A stretch of DNA of 64,000 nucleotides from Actinospineispora acaciae DSM 45401 (GCF_000620785.1 NZ_JIAI01000002.1:874177-938176); one strand, 5' to 3'; counted from the first letter of the stretch, positions 43,003 through 52,539 are shown. The notes: generated from the sequence alone by a model not told the origin. Translations and numbers: made by a program.

Positions 43003-43066
43003 CTTCGGCCACTCCCGGCGGCCCGCGCGGTCGTGGTTGTCGGGGTCGCGCGGCAGGCTGAGCGGC

Positions 43067-44398
43067 GTGGGGGAGCCGCGAACTGAGAACGCCGGCGCGC
43101 GCGAGGTGCTCCGGCTGGCGGTGCCGGCGCTGCTGGTGCTCGCCGCCGAGCCGCTGTACCTGCTGGTGGACACGGCGGTGGTGGGGCACCTGGGCGCGGT
43201 GCCGCTGGCCGGGCTGGCGATCGGCGCGGTGCTGCTCGCCCAGGTGTCGACCCAGCTGACGTTCCTGTCCTACGGCACCACCGCCCGGGCGGCGCGGCTG
43301 CACGGCGCCGGGCGGCGCACCGACGCGATCGTGGAGGGCGTGCAGTCGACCTGGCTGGCGCTGGGCATCGGGGTGCTGCTGGTGGTCATCGGGCAGCTGG
43401 TGGCCGGCCCGGTCGCCAGGGGGCTGGCCGGTGGGACCGGTCCGGTGGCGGACGCGGCGATCTCCTGGCTGCGGGTGGCGCTGTTCGGCGCGCCGCTGGT
43501 GCTGGTCACCATGGCCGGCAACGGCTGGATGCGCGGGCTGCAGGACACCGCCCGCCCGATGCGCTACGTGCTGGTCGGCAACGGGCTCTCCGCGCTGGCC
43601 TGCCCGCTGCTGGTGTACGGGCCGGGGCCGCTGCCGGAGCTGGGGATGGTCGGCTCGGCGGTGGCCAACGTGGCCGGGCAGGTGGTCGCGGCCGTGCTGT
43701 TCGGCAGGGCGCTGCTCTCCGAGCGGGTGTCGCTGGCGCCGGTGCCGGCGGTGCTGCGCGGCCAGCTCACCATGGGCCGCGACCTGGTGCTGCGCAGCCT
43801 CGGCTTCCAGGCCTGCTACCTGTCCGCCGCCGCGGTCGCGGCCCGCTTCGGCGCCGCCCCGGTCGCGGCGCACCAGGTGGTGCTGCAGCTGTGGAACTTC
43901 CAGGCCCTGGTGCTGGACTCGCTGGCCATCGCGGCGCAGTCGCTGATCGGCGCGACGCTCGGGGCCGGCGGCGCGAGCCGGGCGCACGCGCTGGCCTGGC
44001 GGGTGACCCGCTACGGGCTGGTGCTGGGGTGCGCGTTCGGAGTGATCTTCGCCGCGCTGGCCGGGGTGCTGCCGCGCGCGTTCACCAACGACCAGGCGGT
44101 GCTCGACGCGATGCCGGTGGCCTGGTGGTTCTTCGTGGCGCTGCAGCCGATCGCGGGCGTGGTGTTCGCGCTGGACGGGGTGCTGCTCGGCGCCGGGGAC
44201 GCGGGCTTCCTGCGTACCGCCACGCTGCTCGGCGCCGGCCTCGGTTTCCTGCCGCTGATCTGGGCTTCCCTGGCGTTCGGCTGGGGGCTGGCCGGCATCT
44301 GGACCGGCCTGGCTATGTTCATGCTGGTCAGGCTGGCCAGCGTGGTCGCGCGCACCCACTCCGGATCGTGGGCGGTGCTCGGCGCGGTGCGCTCCTGA
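43067..44398 (+). CDS. dinF: MATE-family efflux transporter, DinF-type
   Basis: This protein of about 443 residues has twelve helices and the MATE signatures PALLVLAAEPLYLLVDTAVV, QTQLTFLSYGTTARAARLHG-like loop and the second half beginning RGQLTMGRDLVLRSLGF. It exports cationic compounds using Na+ or H+. In mycobacteria DinF lies a gene beyond rbfA, as here after the inserted island. GTG 43067 was chosen; 43037 is also in frame. Confidence 0.92.
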   Translation: MGEPRTENAGAREVLRLAVPALLVLAAEPLYLLVDTAVVGHLGAVPLAGLAIGAVLLAQVSTQLTFLSYGTTARAARLHGAGRRTDAIVEGVQSTWLALGIGVLLVVIGQLVAGPVARGLAGGTGPVADAAISWLRVALFGAPLVLVTMAGNGWMRGLQDTARPMRYVLVGNGLSALACPLLVYGPGPLPELGMVGSAVANVAGQVVAAVLFGRALLSERVSLAPVPAVLRGQLTMGRDLVLRSLGFQACYLSAAAVAARFGAAPVAAHQVVLQLWNFQALVLDSLAIAAQSLIGATLGAGGASRAHALAWRVTRYGLVLGCAFGVIFAALAGVLPRAFTNDQAVLDAMPVAWWFFVALQPIAGVVFALDGVLLGAGDAGFLRTATLLGAGLGFLPLIWASLAFGWGLAGIWTGLAMFMLVRLASVVARTHSGSWAVLGAVRS

Positions 44399-44434
44399 CC
44401 AGTCGGAGCGCCCCGTCTCGGTACCGGAGTGATC

Positions 44435-45928
44435 ATGTCGCTGACCAGCTACGTTCGTCGGCTCGCGGCGGGAGAGCGGCACTGCAAGGTGATCGTCGAG
44501 GTGGCCGACCTCGGCGCGGCGGGCTGGCGTCGGCTCACCGCCGACCCGGAGCTGCGCTGGCGTCGGATCACCGGCGCCCGGCTGGGCACCGCCGCGCTGC
44601 GCCGCCGCCGGGGGCGGGCCGAGCCGGCGCCCAGGACCGACGCCGCCGCACCGGTCCCCGCCCTGCTGGAGGCCTCCGGGGTGGCCACCGGGAGCGCCTC
44701 GGTGGCCAAGCAGCGGCTGGCCGCCAAGGCGGTGGCCCGATTACACGCCGCAGGCCTGGACGGCACGGTGGTCGGCGCGGCCACCGCCGACCCCGCCACC
44801 GCCCGGCCCGAGCCGGCCGCCGAGGAGCTGGCCTGGCCGGCCTCGCCGGACGTGCTGATCTTCGGCCCGGCCGAGCCGGACGAGCTGAACCGGCGGTTCG
44901 CGGTGGCCGCGTCGGCCTGGTCGCTGGACGTCGACGCCGCGCGCCCGCCGGTGGTCCCGGAGCCGGGCGAGCGCCGCCGCCGCGCCCGGATCGACGTGCT
45001 CGCCGGGCTGTGCGTGCTGCCGCTGCTGGTCATGCTGGTGGCCACCGTCGGGCCGTGGCTGGACCAGCGGACCTGGGTGCTGCTGCTGGCCGCGTCGATG
45101 CTGTGCGTGCTGGTGGCCCTGCTGGTTGTGCACCTGCTGGCCGGCCGGCGCCGGTCGCTGGCGCGGGTGCGCGGGCGGGCGCTGGCGCTGTCCGTCGCGC
45201 TGCTGGTGTTGCTGGTGGCGGCCAGGGTGGCGGCGCGCATCCCGGTGCCGCCGTTGGTTGTGATCATCTTCTCGGCGGTGCTGCTGGCCGTGCTCACCCC
45301 GGTCGCGCTGCGGCTGCTGCCGGCCGAGGTGCCGGTGCGGGCGGTGGCCGTCGGCGTGCCGTTGGCCCTGGTGCTGGTCGCCGCGCCGGTGGGGGACCTG
45401 CTCGACGCCGTCTACCTGGACCGGCTGGGACTGCGCGCCACCGACGTCTCCCTCACGTTCGCGCAGCGCTGGTGGTCCGGGGCGTTCTTCGCGGTCACGG
45501 CGCTGGCCGGGCTGGCGCTGGCCGGGGCGTTCTGGGGGTGGCTGCGCGGGCTGGACGCGACCGGCCGGCGGCGCGAGCTGCCGCCGGCCTCGATGGTCGC
45601 GCTGTTCGGGACGGTGTACGCGGCGGCGCTGCTGGCGCTGTCCGCGAGCGTGGCCTGGCACCAGGCCGGCCCGGCGCCCGGCGAGCTGCCCGGCCGGTGG
45701 GGCGGCATCGAGCCGGTCTGGGTCTGCTGGTCGCCCCCGACCCCGACCCCGCCACCGGGCGCGGGCGCGGTGCCGTATGCGGGATGGGCGCCGCCGCCGA
45801 CCCGCACGGCGGTGGCCTGGGTGGGCAGCGCCGACGGCCGGCAGGCGCTGTGGTCCCCGGAGGCGGGCGGGGCCACCGTGGCCGACCCGATCCAGCTGCG
45901 CCTCCACGACGGCCCCGGCCCCTGCTGA
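44435..45928 (+). CDS. Polytopic membrane protein of unknown function
   Basis: This 497-residue protein has a soluble N-terminal domain (about 1-185; SYVRRLAAGERHCKVIVEVA, LAWPASPDVLIFGPAEPDEL) followed by about seven helices between residues 188 and 405 and a Pro-rich periplasmic end (WVCWSPPTPTPPPGAGAVPY). I recognise no family. Start ATG 44435, with GTG 44429 as an alternative. It follows dinF on the same strand after 36 bp and may be cotranscribed. Confidence 0.75.
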   Translation: MSLTSYVRRLAAGERHCKVIVEVADLGAAGWRRLTADPELRWRRITGARLGTAALRRRRGRAEPAPRTDAAAPVPALLEASGVATGSASVAKQRLAAKAVARLHAAGLDGTVVGAATADPATARPEPAAEELAWPASPDVLIFGPAEPDELNRRFAVAASAWSLDVDAARPPVVPEPGERRRRARIDVLAGLCVLPLLVMLVATVGPWLDQRTWVLLLAASMLCVLVALLVVHLLAGRRRSLARVRGRALALSVALLVLLVAARVAARIPVPPLVVIIFSAVLLAVLTPVALRLLPAEVPVRAVAVGVPLALVLVAAPVGDLLDAVYLDRLGLRATDVSLTFAQRWWSGAFFAVTALAGLALAGAFWGWLRGLDATGRRRELPPASMVALFGTVYAAALLALSASVAWHQAGPAPGELPGRWGGIEPVWVCWSPPTPTPPPGAGAVPYAGWAPPPTRTAVAWVGSADGRQALWSPEAGGATVADPIQLRLHDGPGPC

Positions 45929-45932
45929 GAAT

Positions 45933-45990
45933 CACAGCTCGCCTGTGTAGTTTCTAACGCCTTTCGTCAAAACTGCACAGCTAAGCTGTG
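45933..45990. promoter_or_regulatory. Two CACAG-N5-CTGTG palindromes, probable MarR operators
   Basis: CACAGCTCGCCTGTG (45933-45947) and CACAGCTAAGCTGTG (45976-45990) share the half-sites CACAG/CTGTG, 43 bp apart. The second has perfect 7-bp arms and ends four bases before the MarR start. Autorepression of the marR-MFS operon is inferred. Confidence 0.78.
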
Positions 45991-45993
45991 TAT

Positions 45994-46431
45994 ATGACCG
46001 CCGCACTGCAGGCCGAAACCGCCCACGAGCTGCGCACCAGCGTGATGCGGCTGGCCCGGCGGCTGCGACACGAGCGGCGGGCCCACGGCCTAGGGCTGAC
46101 CAAGGTGACCTTCCTCGGCCACCTGGACCGCTCCGGCCCGGCCACCACCAGCGAGCTGGCCGCCGTGGAGGGGATCGCCCAGCAGTCCGCCGCCCGCGCC
46201 GTGGCCGACCTGGTGGACGCCGGCCTGGTGATCCGCGAGCCGGACCCCCGCGACGGCCGGCAGGTGCTGCTGCGGGTGAGCCAGGCCGGCCGGGAGCTGC
46301 TGGAGTCCGACCGGGCACGGCGTGACGCCTGGCTGGCCACCGCGATGGCCGAGCGGCTGACCGACGTGGAGCGCGACCTGCTCGCGCTGGCCGGCCGGCT
46401 GCTGGACCGGCTGGCGGCGGAGCCGGAGTGA
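45994..46431 (+). CDS. MarR-family regulator
   Basis: This 145-residue regulator has the MarR winged helix (LTKVTFLGHLDRSGPATTSE, IAQQSAARAVADLVDAGLVI, REPDPRDGRQVLLRVSQAGR). Start ATG 45994, four bases after the palindrome. Its stop overlaps the GTG of the drug exporter (GTGA), so it is the first gene of a repressor-pump operon. Confidence 0.94.
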   Translation: MTAALQAETAHELRTSVMRLARRLRHERRAHGLGLTKVTFLGHLDRSGPATTSELAAVEGIAQQSAARAVADLVDAGLVIREPDPRDGRQVLLRVSQAGRELLESDRARRDAWLATAMAERLTDVERDLLALAGRLLDRLAAEPE

Positions 46432-47792
46432 CCCGCGCCGCCACCAGGACCGGAACGACGGCGAGGCCGCTGTTCCTCGCGACGATCCTGCTCGGCACCG
46501 TGCTGCAGCCGCTCAACTCGTCGATGATCGCCGTCGCGCTGGTGTCCATCCGCACCGAGTTCGACGCCGGCGCGGCGGCGTCCTGGCTGGTCTCCGGCCT
46601 GTACATCACCACCGCGGTGGCCGCGCCGGCGATGGGCCGGCTCGCCGACCTGGTCGGCGCCAGGAGGGTGTACCTGGCCGGCATGACGCTGGTCGGGCTG
46701 GCCAGCGCGGCCACCCCGTTCGTGCCCGGGCTGGGCTGGCTGATCGCGATCCGGGTGCTGCTCGGCGTGGGCACCGCCGCCCAGTACCCGGCCGCCGTCG
46801 CGCTGCTGCGTGCCGACACCGACCGGCGCGGCGGCTCGGCCACCGGCACGTTGGGCCTGCTGGCGGTCAGCGGTCAGGTCACCGTGGCGCTGGGCCCCAG
46901 CCTGGGCGGGGTGCTGGTCGGCGCGTTCGGCTGGCAGGCGGTGTTCCTGGCCAACCTGCCGATGGTGGCGCTGGGCAGCGCGCTGGCCCTGCGCGCGCTG
47001 CCTCCGGGCCGCGCCCACCCGGGCGGGCACCTGCTGCGGCGGCTGGACATACCGGGGATGGCGGCGTTCACCGTCGCGATGACCGCGCTGATGGCGCTGC
47101 TGCTCTCGCTGACCACCGGCGTGCGGTGGTGGCTGCTGCCGGTGTTCCTGGCCGCGCTCGCGGCGCTGGTCTGGCGCGAGCTGCGCGCCGCCGAGCCGTT
47201 CCTGGACCTGCGCGCCCTGGCCGGCAACACCGCGCTGACCGGCACCTACCTGCGCGTCGGCCTGACGTACACGGCGTTCTACCTGATCTTCTACGGGCTG
47301 CCGCAGTGGCTGGAGCAGGGCCGGCGCCTTGACGTCACGCTCACCGGCCTGGTGATGCTGCCGCTGGCCGCGTTCGGCGCCGCCACCGTGCTCGCGGCCA
47401 CCCGGCTGGAGCGCCGGCGCGGCCCCCGGCCGTTGCTGATCGTCGGCTCGGCGGCGCTGCTGCTCGGCGGGCTGCTGCTGGCCGGGCCGCTGCACTCCGG
47501 GACCGCGCTGTGGCTGCTGGTCGCGGTGAGCGCGCTGCTCGGGCTGCCGAACGGGTTCAACAACGTGGGCAACCAGACCGAGATGTTCCGGGCGGCAGAC
47601 CGACGGTCGGTCGGTGCCGCGTCCGGGCTGTACCGGACCTCCCAGTACATAGGCGCGAACCTGGCCGCCGCCGTACTCGAACTGACCTTCGCCGGCCCGC
47701 CCTCCGACCCCGGCCTGCACCGGATGGGCCTGGTGGTGGCCGCCGCCTCCGCCGTCCTCCTGACCGCCGCGATCCTCAACCGCCGCCGATAA
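46428..47792 (+). CDS. MFS drug exporter, EmrB/QacA (DHA2) type
   Basis: This 454-residue transporter has about 14 helices and the DHA2 signatures LGTVLQPLNSSMIAVALVSI, WLVSGLYITTAVAAPAMGRL, ADLVGARRVYLAGM (motif A) and VSGQVTVALGPSLGGVLVGA. It expels drugs or dyes by proton antiport. GTG 46428 overlaps the marR stop by four bases, so expression is tied to the MarR repressor. Confidence 0.93.
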   Translation: MTRAATRTGTTARPLFLATILLGTVLQPLNSSMIAVALVSIRTEFDAGAAASWLVSGLYITTAVAAPAMGRLADLVGARRVYLAGMTLVGLASAATPFVPGLGWLIAIRVLLGVGTAAQYPAAVALLRADTDRRGGSATGTLGLLAVSGQVTVALGPSLGGVLVGAFGWQAVFLANLPMVALGSALALRALPPGRAHPGGHLLRRLDIPGMAAFTVAMTALMALLLSLTTGVRWWLLPVFLAALAALVWRELRAAEPFLDLRALAGNTALTGTYLRVGLTYTAFYLIFYGLPQWLEQGRRLDVTLTGLVMLPLAAFGAATVLAATRLERRRGPRPLLIVGSAALLLGGLLLAGPLHSGTALWLLVAVSALLGLPNGFNNVGNQTEMFRAADRRSVGAASGLYRTSQYIGANLAAAVLELTFAGPPSDPGLHRMGLVVAAASAVLLTAAILNRRR

Positions 47793-47853
47793 CGCCGGCC
47801 CCGACCACGACTCCGCCGCACCAGCCGCTCGCGTTCGTACCGCTCCTTTCCCA

Positions 47854-47916
47854 TGATCATCAGGTCATCACGGTTGTTATAGCGGCCTCGAAACAACGCT
47901 GGTGGCCTGATGATCA
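47854..47916. repeat. Inverted-repeat element with 11-bp arms, possibly a genome-wide repeat
   Basis: TGATCATCAGG (47854-47864) and CCTGATGATCA (47906-47916) are perfect complements around a 41-base centre. It lies between the convergent MFS and symporter genes. A terminator or a REP-like dispersed element are both possible; only this copy is present here. Confidence 0.6.
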
Positions 47917-47957
47917 AGGAGCTGGTGCGGACGGTGCGTGTGGTACGGGCGAAGTGC

Positions 47958-49355
47958 TCAGGTGTGTGCGGGCTCGGTTGCGGTGTCCCGCGTGGAGCCG
48001 TGGCTGAGCGCGAGCATCGCCTCGTCCACCAGCCGTGGGTCGTCCAGCACCGCCTGGAACCGGGCGTCGTCCCGCTCGCCCTGCAGCTTCGCGATGACCA
48101 TGGTGGCCACCCCGTTGCCGATGCAGTTGGTCAGCGCGCGGCCCTCGCTCATCACCCGGTCGATGCCGACCACTATCGCGATGCCGATCGAGATCGCCTC
48201 CGGCGGGAAGAACTCGCCGCCGAAGGCCTGCAGCGAGGCGGCCAGGGTGACCAGGCCGGCTCCGGTGATGCCCGCGGCGCCCTTGGAGGTGAGCACCATC
48301 AGCGCGAGCAGCGCGATCTGGGTGCCGACCGGCATGTGCACGCCGCCCGCCTGCAGGATGAACAGCGCACCCATGCTCAGGTAGATGCAGGTGCCGTCCA
48401 GGTTGAACGAGTAGCCGGTGGGAATCACCACGCCGACCGTCTGCCGCGACGCCCCGGCGGACTCCAGCTTGGTGAGCAGCCGGGGCAGCACCGTCTCCGA
48501 GGACGAGGTGCCCACGATGATCAACAGCTCGTCCTTGATCAGCCGGATGAACTTGAAGACGTTGAACCCGCTCCACGCGGCCACCGCACCCAGCGCCACC
48601 ACCACGAACACCGCGCAGGTCGCCCAGAACGTGACCATGAGCTTGAGCAGGTTGCCCAGCGCCCCGCCGCCGAAGACGGCCACCGTGTAGGCCATCCCGC
48701 CGAACGCGCCGACCGGGGCCGCCCACATGATGATCCGGATCAGCGCGAAGATGACCTTGCTGATCAGGTCGACCGCGCCGACCACCCGCTCGCGCAGCGC
48801 CGGCGCGAGCATCGAGATCGCGCACGCGGTGAGGATCGCCAGCACCACCACCTGCAGCAGCTGGTTGCTCACGAACGGGCCCAGGAAACTGCTGGGGAAC
48901 AGGTCCTTGCTGATGAACTCGACCACGCCGGCGTCCTGGGTGGCGTTGCCCATCTGGGACTGGGCCTGCTTGAGGTCCGCCGGGCTGGGCGCGGCGGCGA
49001 ACCCGGCCCCCGGTTGGACGATGTTGGCCACCACCAGGCCGAGCGCCAGCGAGACGATCGTGGCGAGCAGGAAGTAGACCAGCGCGCGCAGCGCCAGCCC
49101 ACCGGCGCGGGCCAGGTTGCCCAGCGAGGCGATGCCCACCACGATGGTGCAGAAGATCACCGGCCCGGTGATGATCTTGATGAGCTGGACGAAGAGATCC
49201 GCCAGCCACTTGGTGTTCTTCGCCACCCCGGGCGCGACGAGGCCGAGCACGATGCCGCCCGCGATCGCCACCAGGATCCAGAACCACAGCTTGCGGTAGG
49301 CGCGGCCGCCGGGGGTTGGCGTCGCGGAAGCGTCGGTGGTGGCTTGGTCGGACAT
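47958..49355 (-). CDS. dctA: Dicarboxylate/glutamate:cation symporter (DctA/GltP family)
   Basis: This 465-residue protein has eight helices and two re-entrant loops with the SDAAT/GltPh-family signatures: KDELLIIVGTSSSETVLPRL (SSSET hairpin), GYSFNLDGTCIYLSMGALFI and GGEFFPPEAISIGIAIVVG-IDRVMSEGRA. It imports C4-dicarboxylates or acidic amino acids with cations. Start ATG 49355 has GAGGAGG upstream; the frame beyond is intergenic. The exact substrate is not fixed by sequence. Confidence 0.92.
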   Translation of the reverse strand: MSDQATTDASATPTPGGRAYRKLWFWILVAIAGGIVLGLVAPGVAKNTKWLADLFVQLIKIITGPVIFCTIVVGIASLGNLARAGGLALRALVYFLLATIVSLALGLVVANIVQPGAGFAAAPSPADLKQAQSQMGNATQDAGVVEFISKDLFPSSFLGPFVSNQLLQVVVLAILTACAISMLAPALRERVVGAVDLISKVIFALIRIIMWAAPVGAFGGMAYTVAVFGGGALGNLLKLMVTFWATCAVFVVVALGAVAAWSGFNVFKFIRLIKDELLIIVGTSSSETVLPRLLTKLESAGASRQTVGVVIPTGYSFNLDGTCIYLSMGALFILQAGGVHMPVGTQIALLALMVLTSKGAAGITGAGLVTLAASLQAFGGEFFPPEAISIGIAIVVGIDRVMSEGRALTNCIGNGVATMVIAKLQGERDDARFQAVLDDPRLVDEAMLALSHGSTRDTATEPAHT

Positions 49356-49465
49356 GCCGCCTCCTCGTGGCGTGGTTGCGGTCACATTAGGTAATCGAAC
49401 GGTCGCGCGCGAGCATTCTTTACCGCCACCGAAGGTCCCTGCCACACCTAGTGCAGCATGGCGGC

Positions 49466-50374
49466 ATGACGATCGCGCCCGGTCTCGTGGTGGTGGACAA
49501 GCCGGCCGGCATGACCTCGCACGACGTGGTCGGCCGGCTGCGCCGGCTGCTGGGCACCCGCAAGATCGGGCACGCCGGCACCCTGGACCCGATGGCCACC
49601 GGCGTGCTGGTGCTCGGCGTCGGCAGGGCCACCCGGCTGCTCGGCCACCTCGCGCTGGACACCAAGGCGTACGCCGCGACCGTCCGCCTCGGCGTCACGA
49701 CCAGCACCGACGACGCCGAGGGCGACGAGCTGGCGCGCGCGGACGCCGGCGCGGCGGCGAACGTCGGCGAGGGCGCGGTCCGGGCCGGGATGGCCGAGCT
49801 GACCGGCGCGATCGAGCAGGTGCCCAGCGCGGTCAGCGCGATCAAGGTGAACGGCGAGCGGGCCTACGCCAGGGTGCGCGCCGGCGAGCGCGTCGAGCTG
49901 GCGGCCCGGCCGGTCACGGTCGCGGAGTTCGCCCTGGACGCGATCCGCCGCGGCCCCGACCACACCGACCTGGACGTGCGCGTCGAGTGCTCCTCCGGCA
50001 CCTACGTGCGCGCGCTCGCCCGCGACCTGGGCGCCGGCCTCGGCGTCGGCGGCCACCTCACCGCGCTGCGCCGCACCCGGGTCGGCCCGTTCCACCTGGA
50101 CGCCGCGCGCACCCTGGACCAACTGGCCGAGCGGCCGGAGCTGACCCATCCGCTGGACGCCGCGGTGGCCACCGCCTTCCGGCTGCGCACCGCATCCCCC
50201 GACGAGGCGGCCGCCCTGTCCCACGGCCGGCCGCTCGACACGGCCGGCATCGACGGCGTCTACGCGGTGATCGATCCGGACGGGCGCGCGCTGGCGCTGG
50301 TCAAGGAGGCGGACGGGCGGGCGAAGCCGGTGCTGGTGCTGGCCCCGGCCGGGGCGTCGCAGGCGCCTGCGTAG
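49466..50374 (+). CDS. truB: tRNA pseudouridine-55 synthase
   Basis: This 302-residue enzyme has GLVVVDKPAGMTSHDVVGRL, the catalytic motif HAGTLDPMATGVLVLGV (Asp41), GAIEQVPSAVSAIKVNGERA and the YVRALARDLG segment. It makes pseudouridine 55 in the T loop of tRNAs. ATG 49466 was chosen over GTG 49451. It is followed eleven bases later by ribF, and its order with rbfA and ribF matches other actinobacteria. Confidence 0.96.
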   Translation: MTIAPGLVVVDKPAGMTSHDVVGRLRRLLGTRKIGHAGTLDPMATGVLVLGVGRATRLLGHLALDTKAYAATVRLGVTTSTDDAEGDELARADAGAAANVGEGAVRAGMAELTGAIEQVPSAVSAIKVNGERAYARVRAGERVELAARPVTVAEFALDAIRRGPDHTDLDVRVECSSGTYVRALARDLGAGLGVGGHLTALRRTRVGPFHLDAARTLDQLAERPELTHPLDAAVATAFRLRTASPDEAAALSHGRPLDTAGIDGVYAVIDPDGRALALVKEADGRAKPVLVLAPAGASQAPA

Positions 50375-50384
50375 GCTCGTTGTC

Positions 50385-51326
50385 GTGCTGCGCTGGCGAG
50401 GCCTGGAGGACGTGCCCACTGGCTGGGGGCGCAGCGTGGTCACCGTCGGAGTGTTCGACGGGGTGCACCGGGGGCACCAGAAGCTGATCAGGCGCGCGGT
50501 CTCGGTCGCGGCCGAGCGAGGGCTGCCGTCGGTGCTGGTCACCTTCGACCCGCATCCCACCGAGGTGATCCGCCCCGGCCACCACCCCGCGCAGCTGACC
50601 ACGCTGGCCCGCCGTGCCGAACTGGTTGCCGAGCTGGGCGTCTCGGCGTTCTGCGTGCTGCCGTTCAGCACCGAGATGGCCAAGATGCCCGCCGACGAGT
50701 TCGCCCACGAGGTGCTGGTGGAGCGGCTGCACGCGGCGGCGGTCGTGGTGGGGGAGAACTTCACCTTCGGGCACGGCGCGCGCGGTGACGTGCCGCTGCT
50801 GCGCCAGTACGGGCGGCGGTTCGGCTTCGGCGTCGAGGGCCTGCAACTGATCACGGACACCAACGACCCGCACGACGGCGTGACCTACTCCTCGACCTAC
50901 ATCCGGTCCTGCATCGACGGCGGCGACGTGGCGCTGGCCGCGCAGGCGCTGGGCCGCCCGCACCGGGTGGAGGGCGTGGTGGTCCGGGGCGACCGGCGGG
51001 GGCACGAGCTGGGCTTCCCGACCGCGAACGTGGAGCCGCCGCGCTACTCCGCCGTGCCCGCCGACGGCATCTACGCGTCCTGGTTCGTGCACGGCGGCCG
51101 GCGGCTGCCGGCGGCCACCTCGATCGGCACCAACCCCACGTTCTCCGGCCGCCAGCGCACGGTGGAGGCGTACGTGCTGGACGTGGACGAGGACTACTAC
51201 GGCCACCACGTGGCGCTCGACTTCGTCGACCGGCTGCGCGGCATGGACCGCTTCGACAGCGTCCCCGCGCTGGTCGAGCAGATGGGCCGGGACGTGGCCA
51301 GGGTCCGCGAGCTGCTCGCTCCCTGA
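50385..51326 (+). CDS. ribF: Bifunctional riboflavin kinase/FAD synthetase
   Basis: This 313-residue enzyme has the FAD synthetase domain with GVFDGVHRGHQKLIRRAVSV (HxGH nucleotide site), TFDPHPTEVI, and the riboflavin kinase domain with GRPHRVEGVVVRGDRRGHEL, GFPTANVEP and AATSIGTNPTFSGRQRTVEA. It converts riboflavin to FMN and FAD. Start GTG 50385. It lies just after truB and feeds the many flavoproteins in this window. Confidence 0.96.
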   Translation: MLRWRGLEDVPTGWGRSVVTVGVFDGVHRGHQKLIRRAVSVAAERGLPSVLVTFDPHPTEVIRPGHHPAQLTTLARRAELVAELGVSAFCVLPFSTEMAKMPADEFAHEVLVERLHAAAVVVGENFTFGHGARGDVPLLRQYGRRFGFGVEGLQLITDTNDPHDGVTYSSTYIRSCIDGGDVALAAQALGRPHRVEGVVVRGDRRGHELGFPTANVEPPRYSAVPADGIYASWFVHGGRRLPAATSIGTNPTFSGRQRTVEAYVLDVDEDYYGHHVALDFVDRLRGMDRFDSVPALVEQMGRDVARVRELLAP

Positions 51327-51418
51327 GATATCGGCCCCGGTTTCCCCGTTTCGCCCCGCCGGGCCGGTCGCGGCTGCGAGCATGCAGGTGCGCGGGGGCG
51401 TGGAGGAACGGGGTCAGT

Positions 51419-51958
51419 GTGACACTGGACAACCGGGCACATCACGACCCGCTCCGGCCGGCGGCCAAGGCCACCGGGGAGCCGGCCGAGCGCGCCGTGT
51501 TCGCGCGCAACATGGCCAGGCAGCGGGAGATCTACGGCGAGCCGCTGGGCGACCGGATCCGCCGGATGCAGACGGTGCTCGGGGTGTCCCAGGCCCGGCT
51601 GGCCGACGGGCTGGGCCTGAGCACCGCCATGCTCAGCCAGCTGGTGTCCGCGCGCCGGGTCAAGATCGGCGACCCGGCGGTGCTGGCCAGGATGGCGCTG
51701 CTGGACCGCTACGTGCGGCGGCTCTCGCCCGGCGAGCAGGTGCGGGCCGAGGAGCTGCTCGCCCACGTCAAGCAGAGCCGCCCGCACCTGGGCATGCCCG
51801 GGTCGGCGGCGCCCAGGGACCCGGCCGAGATGCTGCGCGCGGTGGCCGAGCCGGCCCAGCTGGCCGCGGCCGCGAGCGTGCTCGGGCCGCGCTTCCCGGC
51901 GATCGCCGAGCTGTTGCGCCGCGCGGCCGTCACCTCCTCGGACCGGCGGTCGGGATGA
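51419..51958 (+). CDS. XRE-like DNA-binding protein
   Basis: This 179-residue protein has a helix-turn-helix ([40 protein letters not shown]; about residues 45-85) and a helical C-terminal region. The HTH is well formed; no ligand domain is evident. Start GTG 51419. The stop overlaps the ATG of the 2'-5' RNA ligase-like gene (ATGA), so the two are coupled. It is conserved between ribF and rpsO in several actinobacteria; its target is unknown. Confidence 0.87.
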   Translation: MTLDNRAHHDPLRPAAKATGEPAERAVFARNMARQREIYGEPLGDRIRRMQTVLGVSQARLADGLGLSTAMLSQLVSARRVKIGDPAVLARMALLDRYVRRLSPGEQVRAEELLAHVKQSRPHLGMPGSAAPRDPAEMLRAVAEPAQLAAAASVLGPRFPAIAELLRRAAVTSSDRRSG

Positions 51959-52539
51959 GGCTGTTCACCGCGCTGTGGCCGCCGCCCGAGGTGACGGCCG
52001 GGCTGGCGGCCGAGCTGGACGGCCACCCGGACTGGCCGCCGGAGGGATGGCGCCCGGTGCCGAGCGAGGACTGGCTGGTCACGCTGCACGTCCACGGCGC
52101 CGCCGAGCCAGGTGTGCTGGCCCGGCGGCTGGAGTCGGCGGCCGTCGGGCTCGCGGCGCCGGCGCTGCGGATGGCCGGCGTGGTGTCCTTCGGCGGGGTG
52201 GCGGCGCTGCGGGTGCTGCCCTCGGGCACGGCGGACGCCGACGCGCTGGCCGCGCTGGTGCTGGCCGCCGGTGGCGACCCCGCCGGCTTCCGGGGCCACA
52301 TCACGCTGGCGCGCACCTCCCGGCGCCGGGACGCGCCGCCGGCCCGGGGTCCGCTGGCCACCCACCGGGGCCCGTGGTGGCGCCCGGCCGAGGTGTGCCT
52401 GGCATACTCCGAGCTCGGCGTCGGCCAGCCCCGGTACGCGGTGCTGCACCGCGTACCACTGGCGGTCCCACTGGCGGTCCCACTGGGGGAGGCGCCGCGC
52501 CACGCCGCCCCGAGCCGGTCCGCGTCGGCGGGCGGATAG
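51955..52539 (+). CDS. 2'-5' RNA ligase/cyclic phosphodiesterase-like protein (ThpR family), first HxT motif altered
   Basis: This 194-residue protein has the 2H fold: [20 protein letters not shown], then [10 protein letters not shown] and [15 protein letters not shown]. The second HxTx motif (His115-Ile-Thr117) is intact, but the first reads LVTL at residues 41-44, with Leu where the catalytic histidine belongs. The C-terminus carries a duplicated LAVP (12-bp tandem repeat at about 52460). Catalysis is doubtful. It overlaps the preceding XRE gene by four bases. Confidence 0.78.
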   Translation: MRLFTALWPPPEVTAGLAAELDGHPDWPPEGWRPVPSEDWLVTLHVHGAAEPGVLARRLESAAVGLAAPALRMAGVVSFGGVAALRVLPSGTADADALAALVLAAGGDPAGFRGHITLARTSRRRDAPPARGPLATHRGPWWRPAEVCLAYSELGVGQPRYAVLHRVPLAVPLAVPLGEAPRHAAPSRSASAGG

